From NCBI RefSeq assembly GCF_018882465.1, contig NZ_JACVOK010000001.1:248001-312000 (forward strand): a stretch of 64,000 bases of DNA, read 5' to 3'. Of the stretch, positions 54,995 through 62,890 are shown in pieces (positions within the stretch are counted from its first letter, which is position 1; every line of letters begins with the position of its first letter). A program made the translations under genes and the position numbers. The stretch is from Polynucleobacter sp. 73C-SIWE. Its GTDB lineage: Bacteria; Pseudomonadota; Gammaproteobacteria; Burkholderiales; Burkholderiaceae. A model generated the notes under the pieces. It did no database searches. It saw only the letters and a program-made list of their open reading frames with translations, and was not told the DNA's origin.

Positions 54995-55020
54995 AAAAAG
55001 ACTGCCGAAGCAGTCTTTTT
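54995..55020 (-). terminator. Rho-independent terminator after the HiPIP gene
   Basis: A perfect 11-bp stem (AAAAAGACTGC paired with GCAGTCTTTTT) with a four-base loop. On the minus strand the loop is TTCG, an extra-stable tetraloop, and the right arm continues into TTTTTT. It begins 41 bp after the HiPIP stop, so it most likely ends that transcript; the symmetric A/T arms could also let it work for plus-strand transcription. Confidence 0.9.
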
Positions 55021-55060
55021 CAATTAAGCAATTATTCGCTCAATACATTACTAAGCAAAC

Positions 55061-55339
55061 TTAAGCCTTCTTAGCCCAAGCAGAGCACCAGCCCTTGCCC
55101 GCAACTTGCTTACCAGCAAACAATGAGCAACCGCCAGCAGCAGAGTCAGCTTTGCCTTGGTAGAGTGCGCAATTATTGCAATTCTTGCCAGCGACTTTAG
55201 AGACTGCGACATACTGAAGGGCCTTGGCTTGTGGATCAGTTTCAGCAACCATTGCTTGAGCTTGAACTTTACCGTTCAATGCCAAGGTGCAAGCACCAGC
55301 AGCGGACAAAATCATAAATTGGCGACGACTATTTTTCAT
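55061..55339 (-). CDS. High-potential iron-sulfur protein (HiPIP)
   Basis: A 92-residue protein from ATG 55339, which has TTTGGAGA just upstream. The N-terminus MKNSRRQFMILSAAGA is a Tat signal (twin Arg at 5-6), so the protein folds with its cluster before export to the periplasm. Four cysteines (54, 57, 71 and 85) in CNNCALYQG, CSLFAGKQV and GKGWCSAW match the HiPIP cluster motif. It carries electrons between periplasmic redox partners. A longer frame from 55387 exists but lacks a ribosome binding site. A Fur-box-like palindrome lies 132 bp upstream and a terminator lies downstream. Confidence 0.94.
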   Translation of the reverse strand: MKNSRRQFMILSAAGACTLALNGKVQAQAMVAETDPQAKALQYVAVSKVAGKNCNNCALYQGKADSAAGGCSLFAGKQVAGKGWCSAWAKKA

Positions 55340-55470
55340 GGATTCTCCAAAAAATAAAACAGCGAATAATATGCAAGCAATTTGCACCTATAAAACTAAA
55401 CAGATCATAGTGGAGATGAATTTATGCTGCTAGCTAATGCGTAAGCCAATGATTTATATACAAATATTGT

Positions 55471-55485
55471 TGAGAATTATTCTCA
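55471..55485. promoter_or_regulatory. Fur-box-like palindrome
   Basis: TGAGAATTATTCTCA is a perfect 7-1-7 inverted repeat and matches the Fur consensus TGATAATnATTATCA except for one symmetric pair of changes. It is 132 bp upstream of the HiPIP ATG and 14 bp beyond the end of the preceding lipoprotein gene, so it most plausibly controls the HiPIP promoter in response to iron. Confidence 0.6.
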
Positions 55486-55498
55486 TACAGATTGGCAT

Positions 55499-55735
55499 CT
55501 AACGCCAACCCTTTAGTTGCAAACAAGCAATGCGGCTCTTGAGATAAACACCGTCAGGAGTCTCGGGATACGCTTGTGCACAATCCTTGAAGTCATTCGT
55601 ATAGTTTGTAGAATTATTTTTAGCGGGATCAGGATGAGCAGTTGGAAATCCACCGCATGCGACAAGCGTCAGACTAAGTAATAGAGAGCTACCAACCTGA
55701 ATACCTGAAGTATTGAACTTATTAAGCACTTTCAT
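55499..55735 (-). CDS. Small lipoprotein of unknown function
   Basis: A 78-residue protein with a lipoprotein signal: a positively charged start (MKVLNKF), a hydrophobic stretch at residues 14-25 and the lipobox LVAC with the modifiable Cys27. The mature part is only about 50 residues (GGFPTAHPDPAKNNSTNYTN then a segment with two more Cys, near residues 52 and 70). No family recognised. The residue after the lipid Cys is Gly, not Asp, so outer-membrane placement is expected. ATG 55735 is 13 bp after the folE stop. Confidence 0.75.
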   Translation of the reverse strand: MKVLNKFNTSGIQVGSSLLLSLTLVACGGFPTAHPDPAKNNSTNYTNDFKDCAQAYPETPDGVYLKSRIACLQLKGWR

Positions 55736-55748
55736 GCAGAAAATGAAA

Positions 55749-56546
55749 TTAACGTTTTTCCAGCAACGATAAAAACTCGCGGCGTAGATTAGGGTCTTTC
55801 AAAAATGCTCCGCGCATCACGCTATTGACCATTTTGGAATCACGATCCTTAACACCGCGCCACTGCATACAGAAGTGATCGGCATCCATCACAATAGCCA
55901 CACCAATAGGCTTAATTTTTTTCTCGAGCATATCGGCTAACTCAACGACTGCTTCTTCCTGAATTTGTGGTCTACACATCACCCACTCTGTTAATCGAGC
56001 GTACTTCGATAACCCAATGAGTGCAGACTCCTTGCTGGGCAATACACCAATCCATACGCGCCCCATGATTGGACAAAGATGATGCGAACAAGCGCTCCTG
56101 ATGGTGATGGGGCCAACAATCATCAACTCGTTTAGGCGACTGACGTTAGGAAACTTAGTAAGCGTAGGCTGCTCAACATAGCGCCCATTAAAGACCTCCC
56201 TTACAAACATCTTGGCTACTCGCTGGCTCGTATTTTTAGTGTTGTGATCGCTCTGTGTATCAATCACCAAGCTCTCCAGCACCCCCTGCATTTTTTCAGC
56301 AACCTCATCAACTAATCCCTCAAGCTCACCAGGCTGAATGAACGCCGCAATATTGTCATTGGCATGAAAGCGTGCTTTTTGGGCTTCAATACGACGACGA
56401 ATAATCACAGATAGGGGAGTTCCTGCATCTGCATTTTTGCTAGTAACTTTCGCAGTTGCCGCTATTGCTTTAGTTGCAGTTTTTGCTGCAGTCTTAGTTA
56501 CGGACTTAGTTGCTACTTTTTTAGTAGGTAATTTTTTATTTGGCAT
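55749..56546 (-). CDS. folE: GTP cyclohydrolase I with a Lys/Thr/Ala-rich N-terminal extension
   Basis: A 265-residue protein from ATG 56546 (MPNKKLPTKK). Residues about 80-265 are the FolE domain: SDHNTKNTSQRVAKMFVREV, then IRSACSHHLCPIMGRVWIGV, whose Cys and His bind zinc, and MDADHFCMQWRGVKD with the third ligand. It opens GTP to dihydroneopterin triphosphate, first step of folate synthesis. Residues 1-45 form a low-complexity basic tail (KKVATKSVTKTAAKTATKAI and so on), reminiscent of histone-H1-like proteins and not part of other FolE enzymes. A start at 56681 would overlap the next gene and is less likely. Confidence 0.9.
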   Translation of the reverse strand: MPNKKLPTKKVATKSVTKTAAKTATKAIAATAKVTSKNADAGTPLSVIIRRRIEAQKARFHANDNIAAFIQPGELEGLVDEVAEKMQGVLESLVIDTQSDHNTKNTSQRVAKMFVREVFNGRYVEQPTLTKFPNVSRLNELMIVGPITIRSACSHHLCPIMGRVWIGVLPSKESALIGLSKYARLTEWVMCRPQIQEEAVVELADMLEKKIKPIGVAIVMDADHFCMQWRGVKDRDSKMVNSVMRGAFLKDPNLRREFLSLLEKR

Positions 56547-56593
56547 ATTGTGTCTTATGTCTCGTGTTGTTTTAGTCGTTTTTAAAAGATGAA

Positions 56594-56965
56594 TTAAATC
56601 TGTAAAAAGATACTCACTACACAAGCAATTCCAATCAGCCAAACAATCGATCTCGTGGTTGGCCAATTGGCAATATAGCAAACTAAATAAGCGATGCGGG
56701 CTACTACAAAGCCCAAGGCAAGCAGATCAATCCGTGTTTGAGGTGCATTACTGATGCTGGCAATAATCACTGCTGCAAAAAAGAGGGGGAGTGATTCAAA
56801 AAGATTGGCTTGAGCTGCATTTGCTCTGGCTCTAAATCCTGTTTGCTGAGCAAGCCATTGTCTTGGCATGCTGTTGTCATAGTTCTCAAAGCCTTTTTTG
56901 GCAATGCCAGTCGCTACATAAGGAAAGAGGCCCATAAAAAGAACGCAGGCATAAGCAATTGTCAT
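56594..56965 (-). CDS. MAPEG-family membrane protein
   Basis: A 123-residue integral membrane protein with four hydrophobic helices. The conserved MAPEG helix-2 region is visible as [31 protein letters not shown] (residues 35-65, shown in part), with the characteristic R-x-x-x-A-x-x-N-x-x-E pattern. Eukaryotic relatives are glutathione-dependent; bacterial members are mostly uncharacterised. ATG at 56965 gives an ATGA overlap with the plsY stop. Confidence 0.85.
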   Translation of the reverse strand: MTIAYACVLFMGLFPYVATGIAKKGFENYDNSMPRQWLAQQTGFRARANAAQANLFESLPLFFAAVIIASISNAPQTRIDLLALGFVVARIAYLVCYIANWPTTRSIVWLIGIACVVSIFLQI

Positions 56966-57603
56966 AATGACTCCTTAGGAGTTTTTTTCGAACCAAGGCG
57001 ACTCTCAGTACCATTCATGAGATTGCGAATATTGCTGCGGTGACGCCAGATGAGTAACAAACAAATCACCAAAAGGGAAATGCCCATAGGCTGAAACCCA
57101 AACAAAAATACAAAATAGATTGGACCAAAGATTGCGGCTGCTAAGGCCGCCAAAGAGGAGTAGCGTAAAAATACCGCAACGATAATCCAAGTACTCAGTG
57201 TGGCAATTCCTAAAATGACATTCACACCAAACAGAATTCCGCAGGCTGTAGCGACACCTTTGCCCCCTTTGAAGCCATGAAAGATGGGAAAGAGGTGCCC
57301 TAAAAATACGGCGAGCACAACGCCACATAAAACCCAAGAGCTCAGCGTCGAGGTTAAGGATTGATCACCTAAGATGATGCGCGCTAGCATCACTGCAAAG
57401 TAACCCTTTAGTGCATCACCAATAAGTGTGAGCGCTGCTGCTAATTTATTACCTGTGCGCAGCACATTCGTTGCCCCGGGGTTACCAGAGCCATAAGTAT
57501 GGGGGTCGGGTAAGCGCATGCATTTACTCACGACTACCGCGAATGAAATGGAGCCGATGAGATAGGCAATGGGAATTAATAAGATATTGGGATGAAAGCT
57601 CAT
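56962..57603 (-). CDS. plsY: Glycerol-3-phosphate acyltransferase PlsY
   Basis: A 213-residue inner-membrane protein with about five to seven segments. Motif 1 is [16 protein letters not shown] near residues 37-52 and motif 2 is [15 protein letters not shown], both essential in PlsY. It transfers an acyl group from acyl-phosphate to glycerol-3-phosphate, the first step of phospholipid synthesis. The C-terminus is slightly long and basic. ATG 57603 is at the start of a clear frame; no other start is likely. Lies 17 bp after the XerD-type gene. Confidence 0.95.
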   Translation of the reverse strand: MSFHPNILLIPIAYLIGSISFAVVVSKCMRLPDPHTYGSGNPGATNVLRTGNKLAAALTLIGDALKGYFAVMLARIILGDQSLTSTLSSWVLCGVVLAVFLGHLFPIFHGFKGGKGVATACGILFGVNVILGIATLSTWIIVAVFLRYSSLAALAAAIFGPIYFVFLFGFQPMGISLLVICLLLIWRHRSNIRNLMNGTESRLGSKKTPKESL

Positions 57604-57620
57604 AACGCTATCTTAAACAC

Positions 57621-58556
57621 TTATGAGCCACGAGGATGGTGCTGCTGATGAATCGATTTGAGGCGCTCTCTAGCCACATGGGTGTAGATCTGAGTGGTAG
57701 AGATATCGGCATGCCCTAAAAGTAGCTGCACTACCCTTAAATCAGCCCCATGATTGAGTAAATGAGTAGCAAATGCATGGCGTAATGTATGAGGTGATAA
57801 AGCTACTGAAATGTTGGCAAGGGTTGCATAGCGCTTAATTAAGGCCCAGAAAGCCTGCCTAGTTAATCCCGTACCGGTATGGCGCCCCACAAATACTGCA
57901 TCAGTTGTTTTGCCTTCTAGCAATGGTGTTCTAGCATCAGCAAGGTATCTTCGTAACCACTGCCCTGCTTCGCCGCCAAAAGGCACGAGACGCTCTTTGC
58001 CACCCTTGCCATTAACTACGCGTACAACACCTTCATTTAACCCTAAGGCAACTGTTTTTAAAGAAACAATTTCTGAGACGCGCAGACCGCTGGCGTACAT
58101 AAGCTCTAACATTGTGCGATCACGCAAGCCCAAAGGCGTCTCAATATCTGGCGCATTAAGTAATGCAGTCACTTGGTCTTCACTTAACGTTTTTGGAAAG
58201 CGCAGCGCCTGCTTTGCAGCACGCAAGCCAATACAAGGATCACTCTTGACTAAATTAATCCGCAAGGCATGACGATAAAAACGCTTGAAGACTGTTAGGC
58301 GTCGATTAGCAGTGGTGGCTTTATCAGCGCGACGATGCGCAATATATGCGGTGAGCTCTTTTTCTGTCACGCCATACAGATCAGAATTGTTATTTTTATA
58401 GAGCCACTGGGCTAGAAGCAATAGGTCTCTGCGATATGCGGCCAGGCTATTTTGTGCCAAGCCGTCTTCTAGCCAGCAAGCATCACAAAAGCGCTCAATA
58501 GCTTCCTGGCTTGCTGGAGCTATTGCAGCAGTTTCTTGGGTGGCTGCATTAGTCAC
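57621..58556 (-). CDS. xerD: Tyrosine recombinase, XerD type
   Basis: A 311-residue site-specific recombinase. The catalytic set is complete: Arg159 in [11 protein letters not shown], His256 and Arg259 in [12 protein letters not shown], His282 in GHADIS and the nucleophile Tyr291 in IYTHV. The N-terminal SAM-like domain covers about residues 17-105. With XerC it resolves chromosome dimers at dif. The XerD assignment over XerC rests on its [16 protein letters not shown] end. It starts with GTG at 58556, overlapping the yajQ stop by eight bases. No mobile element surrounds it, so it is a housekeeping copy. Confidence 0.9.
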   Translation of the reverse strand: MTNAATQETAAIAPASQEAIERFCDACWLEDGLAQNSLAAYRRDLLLLAQWLYKNNNSDLYGVTEKELTAYIAHRRADKATTANRRLTVFKRFYRHALRINLVKSDPCIGLRAAKQALRFPKTLSEDQVTALLNAPDIETPLGLRDRTMLELMYASGLRVSEIVSLKTVALGLNEGVVRVVNGKGGKERLVPFGGEAGQWLRRYLADARTPLLEGKTTDAVFVGRHTGTGLTRQAFWALIKRYATLANISVALSPHTLRHAFATHLLNHGADLRVVQLLLGHADISTTQIYTHVARERLKSIHQQHHPRGS

Positions 58557-59037
58557 GGAAATTATTAAAGCCCAATGGCGCTTCTGTTACTTCCTTTTTT
58601 AGTAGAGCCATCGTTTCTTGCAAATCATCGCGCTTGCCGCCAGTGACGCGCACCGCATCGCCTTGGATGCTGGCTTGCACCTTGACCTTACTATCTTTGA
58701 TGATACGGACTACTTTTTTAGCAAGCTCTTGCGTAATCCCTTTTTGGATCTTCATAGTTTGCTTACGCTTATCACTACCGATAGTCTCTTTCTTATCATC
58801 CTTGAGATAACGCACGTCCACATTACGCTTGGCCATCTTGCCAAAGAGCACATCACGCACTTGACCTAATTTAAAGTCATCGTCACCGAACAAAATGAGT
58901 GTTTCATCTTTTTGCTCTACGCGGCTATCAGAGCCCTTAAAGTCAAAACGATTGCTAATCTCTTTATTGGACTGCTCAATCGCATTTTTTAGTTCCACCA
59001 TATCGGGTTCGCAAACTACGTCAAATGAGGGCATCAT
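58549..59037 (-). CDS. yajQ: YajQ-family cyclic-di-GMP/nucleotide-binding protein
   Basis: A 162-residue protein with the complete YajQ sequence pattern: [20 protein letters not shown] at the start, [12 protein letters not shown] near residues 30-41, and [13 protein letters not shown] and a final [10 protein letters not shown]. Members bind cyclic-di-GMP or nucleotides; XC_3703 in Xanthomonas controls virulence genes. The ATGATG start at 59037/59034 has the ribosome binding site GAAGGAG just upstream (59041-59048). Confidence 0.94.
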   Translation of the reverse strand: MMPSFDVVCEPDMVELKNAIEQSNKEISNRFDFKGSDSRVEQKDETLILFGDDDFKLGQVRDVLFGKMAKRNVDVRYLKDDKKETIGSDKRKQTMKIQKGITQELAKKVVRIIKDSKVKVQASIQGDAVRVTGGKRDDLQETMALLKKEVTEAPLGFNNFRD

Positions 59038-59132
59038 TTACTCCTTCTCTATTTCTATAAACTATGGGGTGATTTCATTAGCATTCTGGCAATTATCTGC
59101 GGATTAGGCAGACATTCGAATAAGATTGTGGC

Positions 59133-60170
59133 ATGAACTCCCCGCAACATGCGCCTGCACCAGCAAAATTGACTCCCAATTTGGGGCTAAAGGACCGGAA
59201 TACCTTTGGCCTAGATGCAATAGCTGAGCTTGCCTACGAAATTGACTCTGCCGAGCAAATTCCGGGAGTAATGAGCCAAATTGCAAGTAAGAATCTGCCA
59301 TGGCGGATCTTAGGGGGTGGCAGCAATGTAATTTTGCCCAAAGTTTTATCTGGAGCCACCTTACTGATCAACATCACTGGACAGGAAGTTACGGCCGCCG
59401 AAAATGAGGACACTCTGATTGCAGTTGGCGCAGGAGTCAATTGGCATGAGTTCGTTACCTGGACCTTGGAAAAGAATTTACCGGGCCTCGAAAACTTAGC
59501 GCTCATTCCGGGAACAGTTGGCGCTGCACCGATTCAGAACATCGGGGCATATGGTGTTGAAATTGCCAGCTACATTGATCACATCAAAGCATTTGATGTA
59601 GAAAAGCAAGCCTTTGTCACTCTGAGTAATTCAGAATGTCAATTTGCCTATCGCGATAGCTACTTCAAGCAAAATCCCCACTGCTTTATCGTGACAAAGG
59701 TCGTCTTTAGAATTCCCAAAACTTGGCAAGCCAAGGTTCATTACGCAGATTTAGCAAAACAGTTTGAGAACAATTCAAATCCTAGCCCGGAAGAAATTTT
59801 CCTAGCAGTATGCAAAATCCGTACACATAAATTGCCTGACCCCAAGGTGATTGGTAATGCCGGCAGCTTCTTTCAGAACCCCGTGATTCCCAATGAGCAA
59901 TACGAAACCCTGCTCAAAAAATATGCAGGCTTGGTATCTTATTCAGATGTTCCTGGGAAACGTAAGCTGGCTGCAGGCTGGCTGATTGACCAATGCGGCT
60001 TCAAAGGACAACGTATGGGTGAAGTGGGTGTTTATGAAAACCAAGCCCTCGTTTTAGTCAATCATGGCAATGGCACTGCGCAAGACATTTTAGGTTTAGC
60101 CAAATGTATTCAGGACAAAGTGCGCAAAGAGTTTGGTGTGAGCCTAGAGATTGAGCCTAATATTTTTTAG
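59133..60170 (+). CDS. murB: UDP-N-acetylenolpyruvoylglucosamine reductase
   Basis: A 345-residue flavoenzyme. The FAD-binding part has ILGGGSNVILP near residues 59-69 and GTVGAAPIQNIGAYG near 127-141; the catalytic Ser245 is in GNAGSFFQNP, and FAYRDSYFK supplies active-site residues. This is the type I (E. coli-like) form with a full C-terminal domain (CGFKGQRMGEVGVYENQALV). It makes UDP-MurNAc in cell-wall synthesis. Divergent from yajQ with 95 bp between starts. Confidence 0.96.
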   Translation: MNSPQHAPAPAKLTPNLGLKDRNTFGLDAIAELAYEIDSAEQIPGVMSQIASKNLPWRILGGGSNVILPKVLSGATLLINITGQEVTAAENEDTLIAVGAGVNWHEFVTWTLEKNLPGLENLALIPGTVGAAPIQNIGAYGVEIASYIDHIKAFDVEKQAFVTLSNSECQFAYRDSYFKQNPHCFIVTKVVFRIPKTWQAKVHYADLAKQFENNSNPSPEEIFLAVCKIRTHKLPDPKVIGNAGSFFQNPVIPNEQYETLLKKYAGLVSYSDVPGKRKLAAGWLIDQCGFKGQRMGEVGVYENQALVLVNHGNGTAQDILGLAKCIQDKVRKEFGVSLEIEPNIF

Positions 60171-60174
60171 GACG

Positions 60175-60441
60175 TCAATCATAGTGAGTCCACATTCGCA
60201 ATATTCGTACCGTCTTTTCTTTTCGAAAGATTTCATACACTAGGCGATGTTGAATATTAATTCGCCGGGAATATGCACCCTTAAGATCTCCAACTAATTT
60301 CTCATAGGGCGGTGGATTTTGCAGTGGATCTAATTCCAGAATATCCAGTAAAGCCTGCGCTTTTTCTTTTAATCCAGCCGCAGATAATTTTTTTGCATCC
60401 TTTAAAGCGTATTTGGAAAATGCTAAGTTCCAAATCACCAC
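60175..60441 (-). CDS. yoeB: YoeB-type toxin (mRNA interferase)
   Basis: An 88-residue RelE-fold protein: WNLAFSKYALKDAKKLSAAG near the start, then KALLDILE, DLKGAYSRRINIQHRLVYEI and the C-terminal WTHYD. Arg and His at the last positions, with the Tyr of HYD, match YoeB catalytic residues. YoeB cleaves mRNA at the ribosome A site. GTG 60441 is the start, and the frame overlaps the antitoxin stop by seven bases, the usual antitoxin-first order. It ends four bases from the murB stop (convergent). Confidence 0.92.
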   Translation of the reverse strand: MVIWNLAFSKYALKDAKKLSAAGLKEKAQALLDILELDPLQNPPPYEKLVGDLKGAYSRRINIQHRLVYEIFRKEKTVRILRMWTHYD

Positions 60442-60677
60442 TTCAATGCTCTTTTACTCTTGACAAGAGGCTCTGCCATAGCATCTTTGATTGACTCTCG
60501 CATACCAGGTATCGCCAAAAGGTATAGAGTCTCCTGAATTGCGCTCCAGTCCTCTTCTGAAATCAGCACAGCGTTAGCTCGCTTGCCAGAAATCATCACC
60601 GGCTTATGTGACTCAGCCGCCTGATCAATCAAACGATAGAGACCTGCCCTAGCTTCACTTGCGGTTAATGTTGCCAT
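60435..60677 (-). CDS. yefM: YefM/Phd-type antitoxin
   Basis: An 80-residue antitoxin from ATG 60677, which is preceded by GGAGG; a longer frame from 60689 lacks this. The N-terminal half (MATLTASEARAGLYRLIDQA then AESHKPVMISGKRANAVLIS) is the Phd/YefM DNA-binding fold, and the C-terminal half (LLAIPGMRESIKDAMAEPL) neutralises YoeB. It should repress its own promoter; palindromes with two GTAC cores 12 bp apart lie just upstream. Confidence 0.92.
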   Translation of the reverse strand: MATLTASEARAGLYRLIDQAAESHKPVMISGKRANAVLISEEDWSAIQETLYLLAIPGMRESIKDAMAEPLVKSKRALKW

Positions 60678-60697
60678 AAATCCCTCCATAACTAATA

Positions 60698-60718
60698 GTA
60701 CGTAAAAACGTACGTTTT
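60698..60718. promoter_or_regulatory. Putative YefM operator with two GTAC cores
   Basis: AAAACGTACGTTTT at 60705-60718 is a perfect 14-bp palindrome. A second, shorter GTACGT element is at 60698-60703. The two GTAC cores are centred 12 bp apart, the spacing known for the long and short palindromes of the E. coli yefM-yoeB operator, although the flanks here are CGTACG instead of TGTACA. Confidence 0.65.
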
Positions 60719-60731
60719 GTCAAGTGGAAAT

Positions 60732-61949
60732 TTATGGCCTTTTACTCGTCACCTCGGCAAATATCACCTCTGCCTGACCTTCTGCTAATTGCACCTGATA
60801 GCCCTGCTCTGTATTGAGCTCAATTGGCTTGCGTACGGCATGCAGCTTTTCGTTCTCTTTACTTAAGATGACTGCATAGCCTCGCTCGAGTGTTCTTTGA
60901 GGATTGAGCATCTCTAACTGGGACTGATAGTGCGATTGATTGCGTTTCCAGTTTTCCATCCGTACTGACCACGCTTGATTTAAACGCAGTCGCCAACTAG
61001 TGATTTGCTCACGCATCCGATCTGGGTTTGGTAGTGCATGACCTAACCTTAAGGCTAGCTGATCTAAGGTTTGGGCTTCACGCTCTACGCGTTGATTGAT
61101 ACGCTGTAGTAAGGCTTGCTGAATGGCATCTAACTCTTGCAAGAGTTGATCTTTACGCGGAGCTGCTAGCTCTGCCGCGCCTGTTGGGGTTGGTGCTCGC
61201 AGGTCTGCAACAAAATCTGCAATCGTGAAATCAGTCTCATGCCCAACGCCGCTCACTACCGGAATACTGGAGTTAGCAATGGCATATGCAAGCTGCTCAT
61301 CGTTAAAAGCCCAAAGATCTTCGATACTGCCACCACCTCTGACCAACAAAATCACATCAACGGCGTTTTCTTTTTCTGCCGCTTTCAGTGCCGAGATGAT
61401 TCCGGCAGGTGCATCAGGTCCTTGTACTAAGGTTGGATAAATCACAATCGGAATATGTGGTGCACGTCTTGCTAAAGTTGAGAGCACATCTTTTAATGCC
61501 GCAGCTTGTGGCGAAGTGATGATGCCAATCGAGCGTGGGTGAGTTGGAATCTCGCGTTTGCGCTCTTCATCAAACAAACCTTCTTTGGCTAATTTGGCTT
61601 TGAGTTTTAAAAAGGCTTCATACAAACCACCCATGCCAGCACGACGCAAGGTTTGAATGGTGAGCTGAATATCACCTCTGGGGACATACATTCCTAAGTT
61701 GGCACTGACTTCTACTAAATCCCCGGACTGGGGTATGAATCCCACCTGGCCATTGCGACCTCGAAACATGACGCAGCGAATCTGCCCCTCTTCGTCTTTG
61801 AGCGAGAAATACCAATGCCCGCTGTCATAGGCCTTGAAGTTCGAAATCTCCCCGCTAACCCAAACAGTATCGAAACGGTCTTCCAAAGACGCTGCAATGG
61901 CGCGGTTTAGGTCGCCAACACTCAGAATTTCCCTTGACATTTCCGACAT
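60732..61949 (-). CDS. xseA: Exodeoxyribonuclease VII large subunit
   Basis: A 405-residue protein. The N-terminal OB-fold (residues 8-105: VSGEISNFKAYDSGHWYFSL) binds single-stranded DNA; the catalytic domain follows with GIITSPQAAALKDVLSTLAR near 145-164, LLVRGGGSIEDLWAFNDEQL and GVGHETDFTIADFVADLRAP, then a long coiled-coil region and a terminal GYAVILS beta segment. It degrades single-stranded DNA with XseB. ATG 61949 is clear. Slightly shorter than E. coli XseA (456), mostly in the coiled coil. Confidence 0.96.
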   Translation of the reverse strand: MSEMSREILSVGDLNRAIAASLEDRFDTVWVSGEISNFKAYDSGHWYFSLKDEEGQIRCVMFRGRNGQVGFIPQSGDLVEVSANLGMYVPRGDIQLTIQTLRRAGMGGLYEAFLKLKAKLAKEGLFDEERKREIPTHPRSIGIITSPQAAALKDVLSTLARRAPHIPIVIYPTLVQGPDAPAGIISALKAAEKENAVDVILLVRGGGSIEDLWAFNDEQLAYAIANSSIPVVSGVGHETDFTIADFVADLRAPTPTGAAELAAPRKDQLLQELDAIQQALLQRINQRVEREAQTLDQLALRLGHALPNPDRMREQITSWRLRLNQAWSVRMENWKRNQSHYQSQLEMLNPQRTLERGYAVILSKENEKLHAVRKPIELNTEQGYQVQLAEGQAEVIFAEVTSKRP

Positions 61950-61958
61950 TTTTTCTCT

Positions 61959-61967
61959 TTATTCACA
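61959..61967 (+). promoter_or_regulatory. DnaA-box sequence TTATTCACA
   Basis: Exact match to the TTWTNCACA consensus, 9 bp upstream of the xseA start codon. Binding by DnaA is inferred from sequence alone. Confidence 0.5.
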
Positions 61968-62193
61968 GGGCCGCCTGCCTTAGACGGCAATAAATATCCA
62001 CAGAAGCCTATTCGCTCTTGGTCTAGTATCTAAAAGTAAGTAATTACTGACCCAAAACGTCTCATAAATCCAACAGATAACAATTAAGTCATTGATTAAT
62101 ATAGGTATTATTTCAAGGACCTAGAAATTCTTTGAGGCTAATTCCTACCCGTTTTACCATCAATCAAGGACTTAGAGCACCTTCCCAAAAAAG

Positions 62194-62214
62194 TTTTGCA
62201 CAGAGTTATCCACA
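62194..62214 (+). promoter_or_regulatory. Two adjacent DnaA-box sequences
   Basis: TTTTGCACA at 62194-62202 and the canonical high-affinity box TTATCCACA at 62206-62214 lie 3 bp apart in the same orientation, about 50 bp upstream of exbB. A near match, ATATCCACA, is at 61994-62002. Confidence 0.55.
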
Positions 62215-62263
62215 GGCTAGCTTTCTGAAAGGGGCTTTTTAATTCAGCTAAAGTACTGAGCTT

Positions 62264-62890
62264 ATGTACTCAATCTTACTATCCGCTGGCTGGCCCATCT
62301 GGCCTCTTTTACTTATTTCGATTATTGGCTTAGCGATCGTATTGGAGCGTAGCTGGTATTTGCGGCAAATTCACATATTTCCAAAAGACTGTTTAGAGAC
62401 AGCTTTTAGTCTTTGCAATCAAATGCTTAAAGACAATAAGCCCTCAGATGCTCAAATTAGCGCGCTAACCCAACTATCCCCAGCAAGTCCCTTGCTAGCC
62501 TGTGTTTTAAAAGAAAAGCTTAATGGCAGCAGTTCTGATGCAGCACTTGAAGAGCTCCAAGCGGTGGCCCAGATGACTTGGTTCAAATTGGATCGCTACC
62601 TAGGGATTCTGGCAACGATTGCCACCATCGCCCCCTTGCTAGGTTTATTTGGAACTGTCGTTGGCATGATCGAAATCTTTGGTAGCCAAGGAGCGATCAA
62701 TGGCGCTGGTAGCCCACAACAACTAGCCCATGGAATTTCTGTTGCACTTTATAACACCGCGTTTGGATTGCTCATTGCCATTCCTGCACTGGCGGCATGG
62801 CGAGGATTGCGCGCTCTTGCAAATGAGCGTCAACGCGAATGTGAAGAGTTTACGCGCCAGCTATTTAAAAAACTCTATTCGCAATCGTAA
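62264..62890 (+). CDS. exbB: Biopolymer transport protein ExbB/TolQ family
   Basis: A 208-residue inner-membrane protein with three helices (about residues 8-30, 112-135 and 158-180). TIAPLLGLFGTVVGMIEIFG and GISVALYNTAFGLLIAIPAL are the family signatures that line the proton channel. With ExbD it energises TonB-dependent outer-membrane transport or, as TolQR, envelope constriction. It starts at ATG 62264, just after the DnaA-box cluster. Its stop overlaps the exbD ATG (TAATG). Confidence 0.93.
   Translation: MYSILLSAGWPIWPLLLISIIGLAIVLERSWYLRQIHIFPKDCLETAFSLCNQMLKDNKPSDAQISALTQLSPASPLLACVLKEKLNGSSSDAALEELQAVAQMTWFKLDRYLGILATIATIAPLLGLFGTVVGMIEIFGSQGAINGAGSPQQLAHGISVALYNTAFGLLIAIPALAAWRGLRALANERQRECEEFTRQLFKKLYSQS

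Larger units (their letters stand above)
61950..62263. other. 314-bp divergent intergenic region with DnaA boxes
   Basis: Separates the divergent xseA and exbB genes and must hold both promoters. No gene seen. Three sequences fit the DnaA box TTWTNCACA exactly and a fourth differs at one base, all in the same orientation; the centre is AT-rich. Confidence 0.6.

Noticed and set aside
55340..55387. Longer start for the HiPIP gene at 55387
   Set aside because: The extra residues place a hydrophobic stretch before the Tat signal and lack a ribosome binding site, while ATG 55339 has GGAG at proper distance.
57621..58556. Tyrosine recombinase as the integrase of a genomic island bordering the polysaccharide locus
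   Set aside because: It is a XerD-type housekeeping gene coupled to yajQ and surrounded by core genes; no attachment repeat or tRNA was found.
61950..62263. Chromosomal replication origin
   Set aside because: DnaA boxes are present, but dnaA, dnaN, gyrB and rpmH are absent and the neighbours (xseA, exbB) are not origin genes. Kept only as a DnaA-box cluster.
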